The notes below the pieces were generated by a model. The model was not told the origin of the DNA and did not search any database. It worked only from the letters and a program-made list of their open reading frames with translations. A DNA stretch of 49,789 bases from Pseudomonadota bacterium (GTDB taxonomy: Bacteria; Pseudomonadota; Alphaproteobacteria; Kiloniellales; JACOMY01), in the NCBI GenBank assembly GCA_029781795.1, contig JAKOWB010000236.1:1-49789 (forward strand). Direction: 5' to 3'. The number at the start of each line of letters is the position of its first letter. Position 1 is the stretch's first letter. Made by a program: the position numbers and the translations under genes. This document shows, piece by piece, positions 17,846-28,883 of the stretch.

Positions 17846-17908
17846 GGGACGGACTCTCCGGAGCGGTGACGTCTTTCTTTGGCCTTTGGCTCGAGGGGAG
17901 ACCGTCCC
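17846..17908 (+). promoter_or_regulatory. Expression platform: hairpin sequestering the btuB ribosome site
   Basis: GGGACGGACTCTCC (17846-17859) is complementary at 12 of 14 positions, or 13 counting G-U, to GGGGAGACCGTCCC (17895-17908). The latter carries the ribosome site GAGGGGAG and touches the GTG start at 17909. Forming this stem would block translation, as expected for a translational cobalamin riboswitch. Confidence 0.6.
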
Positions 17909-19885
17909 GTGACTCGGATTCCGTACCGCCATAGCTCCATCCGTACCCTTTGTCTGGCGGGCGCCGCGCTCGCCGTCCTGGCGCTGCCCGCCGGCGCCGA
18001 GCAGACCGCCGGCAGCCTGCCGCCGCTGGTGGTAACGCCGACCAAGACCGTCGTCCCGCTGGACGAGATCGGCTCCAGCGTCACCGTGATCGACCGCCAG
18101 CAGATCGAGGAGCAGAACTACCAGACCCTGCCCGACCTGCTGCGCGCCGTGCCGGGCCTCAGCGTCATTCAGACCGGATCGCAGGGCGCCCTGACCAGCG
18201 TCTTCACCCGCGGCAGCAACTCCAACCAGACCCTGGTGCTGCTGAACGGGCGGCCGATCGGCGATCCCTCGGCCTCCAACGGCGCCTTCAACTTCGCCCA
18301 CCTGCCGCTGTTCAACGTCGAGCAGGTGGAGGTGCTGCGCGGCCCCGCCTCGGCGCTCTACGGCTCCAAGGCGATCGGCGGCGTGATCAACATCATCACC
18401 CGCGAGGGCGACGGCGAGCCGAGCTTCGGCTCGCAGGTGGAGATCGGCACCCACGACACGCTGAACACCATCCTCAACGCCAACGGGCGTCTCGCCGGCA
18501 TCGGCTATGACGCGACGCTGTCGCGCCTCTCGACCGACGGCTTCAGCGCGACGCCGGCGACGCTGCGTCCGCCGGGCGCCACGGACGAGGCCGACGGCTA
18601 CGACAACTGGTCCGGCTCGCTGGCGCTGGACGGCGACATCACCGACAGCATCTCCGCCAACTTCTTCGGCGCCATCATCGACACGCGCAGCGACCTCGAC
18701 TACTCGCCCGAGGATCCGAATGGGCGGGAGGCGACGCGGCAGTACTTCGCCGACGCGGCGCTGAAGGGGACCTTCTTCGACGGCGTGTGGCAGCCGACGC
18801 TCTCCTTCGGCTACAGCAACTACTTCCGCAACGACAAGGACCAGCCCGACGCCTTCGACGGCATCTTCCCGACCTCGCAGGATGTCGACAACAAGGGCTG
18901 GCGTTGGTCGGCCGAGCTGCAGAACGACATCGTGATCGACGACCAGAACAGCATCACGGTCGGCACCGAGTTCGAGCGCGAGTGGTTCAAATCCAGCGGC
19001 ACCTCCGACTTCGGCGGCGGCTTCGTCATCACCAACGATTCCGAGGCCTCGCGCGACACCGTCGGCGTCTATGCCATCCACCGCTTCGACTGGGAGGAGC
19101 GCCTCTTCCTGTCCAGCGCCGTGCGCTTCGACGCGCCGGAGAACAGCGACAACGCCATCACCTTCACCATCGCCCCGGCCTACCTCTTCACCGACAGCGG
19201 GACCAAGATCCGCGGCAGCGTCGGCACGGCCTACAAGGCGCCGAGCCTCTACGAGCTCTACGGTTTCGCGCCCACCTCGTTCGGCAACGCCTTCGTCGGC
19301 AACCCGGACCTGGAGCCCGAGCGCAGCTTCGGCTTCGAGGTCGGCTTCGACCAGACGCTGCTGGAGGGCAAGGTGACGCTCGGCGCGACCTACTTCCACA
19401 ACCACATCCGCGATTCGATCAACACGGTCTTCGACCCCATCACGTTCGATTCCTCGACGGTGAACAATCGGGACCTGACGGCGCAGGGGGCCGAGGTCTA
19501 TATCGACATCGTGCCGATCGAATCGGTGCGCCTGCACCTCGACTACACCTTCACCCACGCGATCTTCGACGACACCGACAAGCAGGCGCTGCGCCGGCCG
19601 AAACACGTGCTGAACGGCACCCTGGCGATCGACCTCACCGACGAACTGACGCTGACCGGCAACTTCAGCCTGCTCGGTGGCCGGCGCGACCTCGACTACT
19701 ACACCGGCGCCGAGAAGGGCCTGCCGGCCTACACGCTGGTGAACGCCGCGATCAGCTACAAGGTCTTCGACGGCGTCACCGCCTATGTCAGGGCCGAGAA
19801 CATGCTGGACGAGGACTACGAGACCGCCGACGGATTCCAGGCACCCGGCCTGCGCCTGCTGGCCGGCGTGCGCGTGGTTTACTAA
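17909..19885 (+). CDS. btuB: TonB-dependent outer-membrane vitamin B12 receptor
   Basis: The 658-residue protein has a signal peptide (hydrophobic core near residues 12-28), a plug domain (IEEQNYQTLPDLLRAVPGL, VFTRGSNSNQTLVLLNGRPI, VEVLRGPASALYGSKAIGGVINI) and a long beta-barrel region ending in an aromatic residue (RVVY), as outer-membrane barrels do. It imports cobalamin across the outer membrane with TonB energy. The cobalamin riboswitch directly upstream and btuFCD-like genes downstream support the assignment. The GTG at 17909 follows GAGGGGAG with a nine-base spacer; a TTG at 17879 would sit inside the regulatory hairpin. Confidence 0.93.
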   Translation: MTRIPYRHSSIRTLCLAGAALAVLALPAGAEQTAGSLPPLVVTPTKTVVPLDEIGSSVTVIDRQQIEEQNYQTLPDLLRAVPGLSVIQTGSQGALTSVFTRGSNSNQTLVLLNGRPIGDPSASNGAFNFAHLPLFNVEQVEVLRGPASALYGSKAIGGVINIITREGDGEPSFGSQVEIGTHDTLNTILNANGRLAGIGYDATLSRLSTDGFSATPATLRPPGATDEADGYDNWSGSLALDGDITDSISANFFGAIIDTRSDLDYSPEDPNGREATRQYFADAALKGTFFDGVWQPTLSFGYSNYFRNDKDQPDAFDGIFPTSQDVDNKGWRWSAELQNDIVIDDQNSITVGTEFEREWFKSSGTSDFGGGFVITNDSEASRDTVGVYAIHRFDWEERLFLSSAVRFDAPENSDNAITFTIAPAYLFTDSGTKIRGSVGTAYKAPSLYELYGFAPTSFGNAFVGNPDLEPERSFGFEVGFDQTLLEGKVTLGATYFHNHIRDSINTVFDPITFDSSTVNNRDLTAQGAEVYIDIVPIESVRLHLDYTFTHAIFDDTDKQALRRPKHVLNGTLAIDLTDELTLTGNFSLLGGRRDLDYYTGAEKGLPAYTLVNAAISYKVFDGVTAYVRAENMLDEDYETADGFQAPGLRLLAGVRVVY

Positions 19886-19889
19886 AGCG

Positions 19890-20888
19890 ATGAGCGGATC
19901 CTGGCCTCGTTGCGACATCCCCTCTCCCGCTTGTGGCGGGAGAGGGAGGCGAGCGCCAGCGAGACGGGCGAGAGCCTTGGACCTGGTCCGCAGTATCTGC
20001 ACCGACCGACCGCCCTCACCCCGGCCCTCTCCCGCTCGAAGCAGGAGAGGGAGGACTGCGGCGGTCGCGCTGTCTCTTCTGCTTCTTTTCTCCCTGCCCT
20101 CCCTTGCCGACGCGCCGAAGCGCATCGTCTCGCTCAACGTCTGCGTCGACCAGCTCGTGCTGCTGCTGGCCGACCGGGAGCAGATCGCGGCGCTGAGCTA
20201 CGCCGCCGCCAACCCGCAGCAGTCGGCGCTGGCGGACCTGGCCGAGGGCCTGCCGCGCACCTACGGCCGCGCCGAGGAGGTGCTGCCGCTGAACCCCGAC
20301 CTGGTGCTGTCCGGCGCCTTCACCGCGCGTGCCGGCGTCGCCATCCTGCGCCAGCTCGGCTACCGCGTGGTGGACGTGCCCGACGCCATGACCCTGGACG
20401 ACATCCGCGCCGCCATCCGCCTGGTGGCGGAAGCCGTGGGCCACCCGGAGCGCGGCGCGGCGCTGATCGCCGACTTCGACGCCAGGCTGGCCGCCGCGGC
20501 CGCGCCGCCCGGCATCCGGCGACCGCGTGTCGCTTTCCTCTCGCTCGGCCTCTACACCAACGGCGCCGGCACATTGGTCGACGCCGTGCTGCAGGCAGCC
20601 GGGCTGGAGAACGCGGCCATCGGCTGGGGCATCGACTTCATCGGCCCGGTCGCGCTGGAGCAGATCGTGCGCGACCCGCCGGAGGCCTTCGTGATGGGGC
20701 TGGACAGCGGTACCGACCCCTCGCTCTCGGCCGAGGTGCTGGACCACCCGGCGATCCGCGCCCTGACGGCGACACGCCCGCGGATCGGCGTCGCCGGGCG
20801 CAACTGGGTCTGCGGTACGCCGGTCGTCGCCGAGGTGGTGGAGACCCTGGCGAGCCTGCGCCGGCAGCTCCTGGGACCAGGCTCTTGA
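19890..20888 (+). CDS. btuF: Cobalamin ABC transporter substrate-binding protein, start uncertain
   Basis: The mature part (KRIVSLNVCVDQLVLLLAD onward) is a BtuF/FhuD-type periplasmic binding domain of about 260 residues. It is preceded by a signal-peptide core, VALSLLLLFSLPSLADA. The only in-frame ATG is at 19890, five bases after btuB, and it would add about 58 residues encoded by two REP palindromes. A TTG at 19977 and a CTG at 20070 are other possible starts; the REP-derived AGGAGAGGGAGG (20043-20054) could act as ribosome site for the latter. The coordinates given use the ATG. Its stop overlaps the permease start by one base. It acts with BtuC and BtuD. Confidence 0.85.
   Translation: MSGSWPRCDIPSPACGGRGRRAPARRARALDLVRSICTDRPPSPRPSPARSRRGRTAAVALSLLLLFSLPSLADAPKRIVSLNVCVDQLVLLLADREQIAALSYAAANPQQSALADLAEGLPRTYGRAEEVLPLNPDLVLSGAFTARAGVAILRQLGYRVVDVPDAMTLDDIRAAIRLVAEAVGHPERGAALIADFDARLAAAAAPPGIRRPRVAFLSLGLYTNGAGTLVDAVLQAAGLENAAIGWGIDFIGPVALEQIVRDPPEAFVMGLDSGTDPSLSAEVLDHPAIRALTATRPRIGVAGRNWVCGTPVVAEVVETLASLRRQLLGPGS
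19920..20051. repeat. Pair of REP palindromes at the btuB-btuF junction
   Basis: The first palindrome has perfect 11-base arms CCCTCTCCCGC (19920-19930) and GCGGGAGAGGG (19936-19946) around TTGTG. The second has arms CCCTCTCC (20025-20032) and GGAGAGGG (20044-20051), with the CCCTCACCCCGG flank common in such elements. They fall where the btuF start and signal peptide should be. Confidence 0.75.
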
Positions 20889-21870
20889 TGCGCGCCGCGA
20901 CCTGGACCCTTCTCGCCCTGCTGCTCCTGCTGGGCGCCCTGTTGTCGCTCGGCCTCGGCCCGCAGGGACTGAACCTCGCCGAGGTGCCGCGCGGCCTCTT
21001 CGGCACCGGCAGCGAAGCCGAGCGCATCATCGTCGTCGAGCTGCGCCTGCCGCGAACGCTGCTGGCCATCCTGATCGGCGGCGGCCTCGGCCTGACCGGC
21101 GCGGCGCTGCAGGGCTTCCTGCGCAACCCGCTGGGCGAGCCTGGCCTCTTCGGCATCTCCGGCGCCGCGGCGCTGGGCGCCGTGCTGGCGATCTATGGCG
21201 GCCTCACCGCGGCCTTCCCGCTGGCGCTGCCGCTGTCCGGCCTGGCCGGCGCCGGCCTCGCCGTCGGCCTGGTGCTGCTGCTGGCGGGGCGCCAGGCCTC
21301 GACCCTCGGGCTGGTGCTGGCCGGCGTCGCCGTCGCAGCGCTGTCGGGTGCCCTCACCTCGCTGGCGCTGAACCTGGCGCCCTCGCCCTTCGCCGTGCTG
21401 GAGATCGTCTTCTGGCTGCTCGGCTCGCTGGCCGACCGTTCGCTGGACCACCTCTGGTTGGGCGCGCCCTTCATCCTGGGCGGCGGCCTGCTGCTGCTGC
21501 TGCTCGGCCGCACCTTGGACGCACTCAGCCTGGGCGAGGACGCGGCGCAGAGCCTGGGCCTGCCGCTTGGCCGGGCACGCCTGCTGCTGCTGGCCGGCGC
21601 CGGCATGGTGGTGGGGTCGACCACGGCGATCGCCGGCGCCATCGGCTTCGTCGGCCTGGTGGTGCCGCACCTGCTGCGCCCCGTCTGCGGCCAGCTGCCC
21701 AGCCGCCTGCTGCCGGCCTCGGCGCTCGGCGGCGCCGTGCTGCTGCTCTGGGCCGACATCGCCACGCGGCTCTTCCCGCCGATCACCGAGCTGAAACTCG
21801 GCGTCGTCACCTCGCTGCTCGGCGCGCCCTTCTTCCTCTGGCTGGTGCTGAAGCTGAGGCGGACCGCGGC

Positions 21871-21874
<4 letters not shown>
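20888..21874 (+). CDS. btuC: Cobalamin ABC transporter permease
   Basis: The 328-residue FecCD/BtuC-family permease has about ten membrane segments. Conserved stretches include LRLPRTLLAILIGGGLGLTGAALQGFLRNPLGEPGLFGISGAA and AGAIGFVGLVVPHLLRP. It forms a homodimeric channel in the inner membrane with BtuD ATPases and receives cobalamin from BtuF. The ATG overlaps the btuF stop by one base and the stop overlaps the btuD start by four (ATGA), so the three are translated as a coupled unit. Iron-siderophore permeases share this family. Cobalamin specificity rests on the riboswitch and btuB context. Confidence 0.92.
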
Positions 21875-22649
<775 letters not shown>

Positions 22650-22659
<10 letters not shown>

Positions 22660-23393
22660 CCGGCGCGGATCGTGATCGGGAAGCTTACGCGCCGCGGTGT
22701 CGCCGGGTCGCCCCAGCAGCTTTCCAGCCGCGTTGCCAGCCGGTCCAGCTCGGCCTCGCCGCCCCGGGCGCGCAGCGCCTTCAGCGCCGACCAGGTGGAG
22801 ACGTAGCCGAGCAGCGCCGGCAGCGACCAGTCGACTTCGATGGCGATGGACGGCACCGCGATCTCCGGCACGGGGAAGGGCAGCGTGCGATAGCCCTCCT
22901 CCACCAGCCGGCGCTCGGGCGGCCAGTCGCCGGCGATCACGGCGCGGAAATCCTGCACCGCGGCGTTGGGTTCCGCGCCCGCGACCCGCAGCACGCCGTA
23001 GGTGATGAGCGCCAGCAGGGCGCCGGGCTTGCCCACCCGCTTCGCCTCGGCATAGAAGGCCGGCAGGTCGAACCAGTGCGCCGCCTGCGCGGCGGTGATG
23101 AGATCGGCGCAGCTGTCCGGCAGCCCCGAGGCCTCGGCCGGCGCGGCGCGATAGGTGACCTTCGGATGCGGCTTCGCCTGCTCGACCTGCGCCGCGCTGG
23201 CATCGGTCGCCTCGACATGCGCCATCTCAGCCGCAATTACGGTGGAGAACTGGCCGGTGCCGCAGCCGCAGTCCCAGCAGAGGCCGCGCGCCGGCGCCCT
23301 GCCTGCCAGCCACTCGGCCAAGGCCGCGGGGTAGCTGGGCCGGAAGGCGGCATAGTTCGCCGACCCGGAGGAAAAGTGATCCTTGAAGGCCAT
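22650..23393 (-). CDS. Class I SAM-dependent methyltransferase (methyltransferase domain 11 type)
   Basis: The 247-residue protein has the SAM-binding motif WDCGCGTGQFS, the acidic residue in VEATDASAAQ, and ITAAQAAHWFDLPAF as post-motif. It resembles the fungal/bacterial Trm9/UbiE-like small-molecule methyltransferases with an N-terminal FSSGSANYAAFRPSYP box. The substrate is unknown. It starts five bases after the stop of the adjacent LysR gene and is probably cotranscribed with it. Its 3' end overlaps btuD. Confidence 0.8.
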
Positions 23394-23398
23394 GCCGC

Positions 23399-24295
23399 CT
23401 AGAGTCCCATGTCGTCGGCCTTGGGCCACTTGTAGGCCTTTATGGCCTGCACGAAAGTCTTCACCGCCGGCGAGAAACGGCGTCCCGCCAAGGTCACCAG
23501 CGAGACGGTGCGCCAGACCGGCGGATCGATCATGGGGCGCAGCTCCAGCGCCGGCAGCGTCGCCGAGAACTGCGGCAACATGCAGACGCCAAGGCCCGAG
23601 GCGACCATGGTCATGATCCAGTCTTCGCGCTCGCTGGCATAGGCCAGTTTCATCTTCGCGCCGGTCTGCTCGCGCAGCTCGCGCAGTTCGTCCAGGTACT
23701 CGCAGCTCACCCGCTGCAGATAGGTCTCGCCATCGAGCTCCGAGAAGGTGACGCCGTCCTTTGCCGCGAGCCGGTGCCCCTTGGGCAGGGCGATCATGAA
23801 GCGCTCGCGATACAACGGGTGCACGTCGCAGCGTTCGTCGAAGCCACCGGGGCGGGCCATGACGGCGACGTCGATCTCGCCCGCCTTCATGCGCTCCTCC
23901 AGCTTCTCCGGCACGCCCTCGATCAGCGTCAGGTCGATGCCGGGATGCTGGCGGCGGAACTGGTCGAGGAAGGGCATGAAGCGCACCGGCCCGATGGTGC
24001 ACATGATGCCGAGGCGGAAGGCGGCGTTGTCGAGCTTCAGGAAGTCCTTGGCGGCGCGCTGCGCCGCGTCGGTCTGGTCATGGATCGCCTCCAGCCGCGG
24101 CTTCACCAGTTGCCCCAGGTCGGTCAGGTGCGTCTGGTTCCGCTCGCGCCGGAACAGCAGGCCGCCCAGCTCCTCCTCGAGCTTCTGGATGGCGCGCGTC
24201 AGCGCCGGCTGCGTGACGTTGCAGCGCTCGGCGGCGCGGGTGAAGTTCAGCGTGTCGCAGACCGCCAGGAAGTAGCGGATCTGGTGCATCTCCAT
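23399..24295 (-). CDS. LysR-family transcriptional regulator 1
   Basis: The 298-residue LysR regulator has an N-terminal winged helix (residues 1-60: MEMHQIRYFLAV, NFTRAAERCNVTQPALTRAIQKLE) and a periplasmic-binding-like effector domain with IGPVRFMPFLDQFRRQHPGI. It is a close tandem paralogue of the regulator at 24360-25262; the first 60 residues differ at very few places. ATG 24295 gives the standard LysR N-terminus. LysR proteins of this type often answer to oxidative or aromatic signals, but the effector is not known. Confidence 0.9.
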   Translation of the reverse strand: MEMHQIRYFLAVCDTLNFTRAAERCNVTQPALTRAIQKLEEELGGLLFRRERNQTHLTDLGQLVKPRLEAIHDQTDAAQRAAKDFLKLDNAAFRLGIMCTIGPVRFMPFLDQFRRQHPGIDLTLIEGVPEKLEERMKAGEIDVAVMARPGGFDERCDVHPLYRERFMIALPKGHRLAAKDGVTFSELDGETYLQRVSCEYLDELRELREQTGAKMKLAYASEREDWIMTMVASGLGVCMLPQFSATLPALELRPMIDPPVWRTVSLVTLAGRRFSPAVKTFVQAIKAYKWPKADDMGL

Positions 24296-24359
24296 CGTGC
24301 GCGCCTCGTGCTGCGGAACCTGGACTATAGAGCATGCCGTTGTGCGCCGCCACGCCGGC

Positions 24360-25262
24360 TCATGCGACGAGCGCCAGATCAGGCGCCCGCGGCCAGTCAT
24401 AGGCCCTGATCGCCTGCACGAAGGTGCGGACCGGCGGCGAGAAGCGCCGGCCGGCCAGCGAGACCAGGCTGACCCGGCGCCGCACCACCGGCTCCACCAG
24501 GGGACGGATGGCGAGGTTCGGCAGGCGGGCCGAGAACTCGGGCACCATGGCGATGCCAAGCCCGGAGGCTACCATGGTGAGGATCCAGTCCTCGCGCTCG
24601 CTGGCATAGGCAACCTTGAGGTTCGTGCCCGCCCGGTCGCAGACCTCGTCCAGCAGCGGGGCGTGCTCGCAGTTGATGCGGCTGAGGTAGGTCTCGCCGT
24701 TCAGGTCGGCGAAGCGGACCGCTTCCCTCGCGGCCAGCGGATGGTCCAGCGGCAGGGCGACGGCGAAACGCTCCTCGTAGAGCAATGCGGCGTCGGCGCG
24801 CTCGCCGAAGCCGCCGGGCCGCGCCATCACGGCGACATCCAGGTCGCCGCTGTGCAACCGGTCGCAAAGACGGTTCGGCACGCCCTCGACCAGTGTCATG
24901 TCGATGCCCGGGTGGCGCCGGCTGAAGCCGCCCAGGAAGGGCATGAAGCGCAGCGGCCCGATGGTGCACATCACGCCGAGGCGGAAGCTGGCGTTGTCCA
25001 GCTTCAGGAAGGCGCGCGCCGCCTGCTGCGCCGCCATGCTCTGCCGCAGTACCTGGTCGAGCTGCGGGCGGACCAGTTGCCCCAGGTCGGTCAGGTGCGT
25101 CTGCGCGCGCTCGCGCCGGAACAGCAGGCCGCCGAGTTCCTCTTCGAGCTTCTGGATGGCGCGCGTGAGGGCCGGCTGCGTGACGTGGCAGGCCTCGGCG
25201 GCGCGGGTGAAGTTGAGGGTATCGCAGACCGCCAGGAAATAGCGGATCTGATGCATCTCCAT
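24360..25262 (-). CDS. LysR-family transcriptional regulator 2
   Basis: The 300-residue LysR regulator is nearly identical in the DNA-binding domain to its tandem neighbour (NFTRAAEACHVTQPALTRAIQKLE). The effector domain is more diverged (IGPLRFMPFLGGFSRRHPGI, DVAVMARPGGF shared). The two probably bind similar sites but respond to different signals. It is divergent from bdhA, and a LysR-type box lies between them. ATG 25262 is the start. Confidence 0.9.
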   Translation of the reverse strand: MEMHQIRYFLAVCDTLNFTRAAEACHVTQPALTRAIQKLEEELGGLLFRRERAQTHLTDLGQLVRPQLDQVLRQSMAAQQAARAFLKLDNASFRLGVMCTIGPLRFMPFLGGFSRRHPGIDMTLVEGVPNRLCDRLHSGDLDVAVMARPGGFGERADAALLYEERFAVALPLDHPLAAREAVRFADLNGETYLSRINCEHAPLLDEVCDRAGTNLKVAYASEREDWILTMVASGLGIAMVPEFSARLPNLAIRPLVEPVVRRRVSLVSLAGRRFSPPVRTFVQAIRAYDWPRAPDLALVA

Positions 25263-25322
25263 CTGAAGGGACCTCCGCGGCTCGCATCCGCTCTGGTCCC
25301 CGGCACGTTCCCGGGGGGCAGT

Positions 25323-25350
25323 CTATGCCCAACGCCTATCGGCTTCATAG
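25323..25350. promoter_or_regulatory. Candidate LysR-type operator between LysR 2 and bdhA
   Basis: CTAT-N7-ATAG at 25336-25350 satisfies the T-N11-A LysR rule. A wider CTATG/CATAG pair spans 25323-25350. It lies in the 181-base divergent gap, where LysR proteins usually act on themselves and on the divergent gene. Confidence 0.4.
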
Positions 25351-25443
25351 CCCATCGGCATTTTTCCCAAGGCGGGGGAGCGCAGAGAGTGCGGGGCAGG
25401 ACAGATCGCGGCCCAGCGCCGTCAACCCCGAAGGACCCCGCCG

Positions 25444-26280
25444 ATGCTCGACCAGCCCCTCGCCACGCCAGCCCACCATGCCACCGGCGATCAGCGCCCC
25501 CTGGCCGGCCGCATCGCCCTCGTCACCGGCTCCTCCAGCGGCATCGGCCTCGGCATCGCCCGCGCCCTGGCCCGCGCCGGGGCCGGCGTCATGCTGAACG
25601 GCCTGGAGGCGCCCGAGAAGGTCGCCGGTCTGGTCGAACAGGTGGCCCAGGACTGCGGTACGCGCGCCGCCTATGCCGCCGCCGACCTGTCGCAGCCCAG
25701 CGCCGTGGCCGCCCTGGTGGCCGAGACCGAGGCTCGGCTCGGCCCGGTCGACATCCTGGTGAACAATGCCGGCGTGCAGCACGTGGCGCCGCTGGAGTCC
25801 TTCCCGCCCGCCAAGTGGGACCTGATCCTGGCGCTCAACCTCTCCGCAGTCTTCCATGCCTCCCGCGCGGTCTTCGCCGGCATGAAGCAGCGCGGCTTCG
25901 GGCGCATCATCAACATTGCCTCGGCGCATGGCCTCGTCGCCTCGCCCTACAAGTCGGCCTATGTCGCCGCCAAGCACGGTATCGTCGGCCTGACCAAGGT
26001 CATCGCGCTGGAGGGCGCCGAGTTCGGCGTCACCGCCAATGCCATCTGCCCCGGCTACGTCTGGACGCCTCTCGTCGAGAAGCAGATCGACGATCAGGCC
26101 AAGGCGCACGGCATCAGCCGCGAAGAGGTGGTGAAGAAGGTCTTCCTGCAGAAGCAGCCGACCGGCCGCTTCGCCACGGTGGAGGAGATGGGCGCCCTCG
26201 CCGCCTTCCTCGCCACGCCGGCCGGCGCCTCCATCACCGGCACCGCCCTGCCGGTCGACGGCGGCTGGACCGCGCAGTAG
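25444..26280 (+). CDS. bdhA: D-3-hydroxybutyrate dehydrogenase (SDR family)
   Basis: The 278-residue short-chain dehydrogenase has the cofactor motif TGSSSGIG, NNAG, and a Ser-Tyr-Lys active site (ASAHGLVAS, SAYVAAKHG). The C-terminal block ANAICPGYVWTPLVEKQI, with EEVVKKVFLQKQPTGRF, is characteristic of 3-hydroxybutyrate dehydrogenases. It interconverts 3-hydroxybutyrate and acetoacetate with NAD in polyhydroxybutyrate turnover. An extra 20 residues precede the domain. A patatin-like gene follows 26 bases later, a pairing seen in other PHB-using bacteria. Confidence 0.9.
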   Translation: MLDQPLATPAHHATGDQRPLAGRIALVTGSSSGIGLGIARALARAGAGVMLNGLEAPEKVAGLVEQVAQDCGTRAAYAAADLSQPSAVAALVAETEARLGPVDILVNNAGVQHVAPLESFPPAKWDLILALNLSAVFHASRAVFAGMKQRGFGRIINIASAHGLVASPYKSAYVAAKHGIVGLTKVIALEGAEFGVTANAICPGYVWTPLVEKQIDDQAKAHGISREEVVKKVFLQKQPTGRFATVEEMGALAAFLATPAGASITGTALPVDGGWTAQ

Positions 26281-26306
26281 CCGCCATGCCCAAGGGAGTC
26301 TCCGCC

Positions 26307-27410
26307 ATGCTCGACAGCGCCCCCGCCCCTCGTGCCAAGGCCGCGTCCGGCCATCGCGAGCACGACCACGCCGGTCACAGCCACGATCTGCCCGCCGGCA
26401 CCAAGCGGGTGAACCTGGCCCTGCAGGGCGGCGGCGCGCACGGCGCCTTCACCTGGGGCGTGCTCGACCGCCTGCTGGAGGAGGAGACGCTGTCGATCGA
26501 AGGCATCAGCGCCACATCCGCCGGCGCCATGAACGCCACGGTCGTCGCCTATGGCCTGGCCCAGGGCGGGCGCGAGGGCGGCCGCAAGGCGCTGGACAAC
26601 TTCTGGCGCCGGGTCAGCCACGCCGCCTCGCTCGGACCGCTGCAGCCGACGCCGATCGAGCGGTTGATGGGCACCAAGGCACTGGAGTGGTCGCCGGCCT
26701 TCCTGGCGTTCGACTTCATGACCCGTGTGCTCTCGCCCTACCAGTTCAATCCCTCGAACTACAACCCGCTACGCAAGGTGCTGGAGCAGACCGTCGACCT
26801 GGAGGCCGTGCGCTCGCACTGCTGTCCGGTGAAGCTCTTCCTCTCGGCCACCAACGTGCGCACCGGGCGGATCAAGGTCTTCGGCAACGACGAGCTCTCG
26901 ATCGACGCCGTGCTGGCGTCGGGCTGCCTGCCTTTCCTGTTCCAGGCGGTGGAGATCGACGGCGAGGCCTACTGGGACGGCGGCTACATGGGCAACCCGG
27001 CCATCTTCCCGCTGATCTACGACTGCGACAGCCCCGACGTCATCGTGGTCCACATCAACCCGCTGAAGCGCGAGGAACTGCCCAAGAGCGCCGGCGAGAT
27101 TCTGAACCGGATCAACGAGATCTCCTTCAACTCCTCGCTCATGCGCGAGATGCGGGCGATCGAGTTCGTCACCAGCCTGATCGACGACAAGCGGCTCAAC
27201 GGCAACTCGCTGAAGCGCATGCGCCTGCATGCCATCGCCGACGAGGCGGCGATGAGCGAGCTCTCGGTCACCTCCAAGCTCAACGCCGACCTCGATTTCC
27301 TGCTGTCGCTGAAGCAGCGCGGCCGCGCCCAGGCCGAGACCTGGCTGGCCGAGTGCTTCGGCCGCGTCGGCAGGGAATCCACGGTCGATGTTCGCGCCAT
27401 GTACCTCTGA
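26307..27410 (+). CDS. Patatin-like phospholipase with His-rich N-terminus
   Basis: The 367-residue protein has the patatin oxyanion loop LQGGGAHGAF, a nucleophile elbow SATSAGAMNA and the catalytic Asp in DGGYMGN. A C-terminal helical extension (KSAGEILNRINEISFNSS) matches the bacterial patatin group often linked to bdhA. It likely hydrolyses acyl esters, possibly phospholipids on PHB granules (inference). The start at 26307 is preferred over 26286 because AAGGGAG lies eight bases before it. A HREHDHAGHSHD run near residues 15-26 could bind metal. Confidence 0.85.
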   Translation: MLDSAPAPRAKAASGHREHDHAGHSHDLPAGTKRVNLALQGGGAHGAFTWGVLDRLLEEETLSIEGISATSAGAMNATVVAYGLAQGGREGGRKALDNFWRRVSHAASLGPLQPTPIERLMGTKALEWSPAFLAFDFMTRVLSPYQFNPSNYNPLRKVLEQTVDLEAVRSHCCPVKLFLSATNVRTGRIKVFGNDELSIDAVLASGCLPFLFQAVEIDGEAYWDGGYMGNPAIFPLIYDCDSPDVIVVHINPLKREELPKSAGEILNRINEISFNSSLMREMRAIEFVTSLIDDKRLNGNSLKRMRLHAIADEAAMSELSVTSKLNADLDFLLSLKQRGRAQAETWLAECFGRVGRESTVDVRAMYL

Positions 27411-27449
27411 CTCCCGACCAGTCCCATCCCCATATCAAGTGAGGCTAGG

Positions 27450-28784
<1,335 letters not shown>

Positions 28785-28883
28785 CGAAGCGTCCGCCGTT
28801 GGCGAGCGCCGGCGCCGACGAGAGCCCGAGCGACCGCTGCCGCCGCCCTTGACCCGGTGGCACGGGCGGCCACACTGCCCTTC

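Noticed and set aside
19920-20051. Repeats at the btuB-btuF junction as a CRISPR array
   Set aside because: There are only two palindromic units of unequal form with no regular spacers; they fit REP elements.
17816-20137. 773-codon minus-strand frame opposite btuB
   Set aside because: It covers the cobalamin riboswitch and a clear TonB receptor on the other strand; it is a shadow.
24297-26306. Long N-terminal extension of the patatin frame upstream of 26286
   Set aside because: It reads antisense through LysR 2 and out of frame through bdhA. The patatin start with ribosome site is at 26307.
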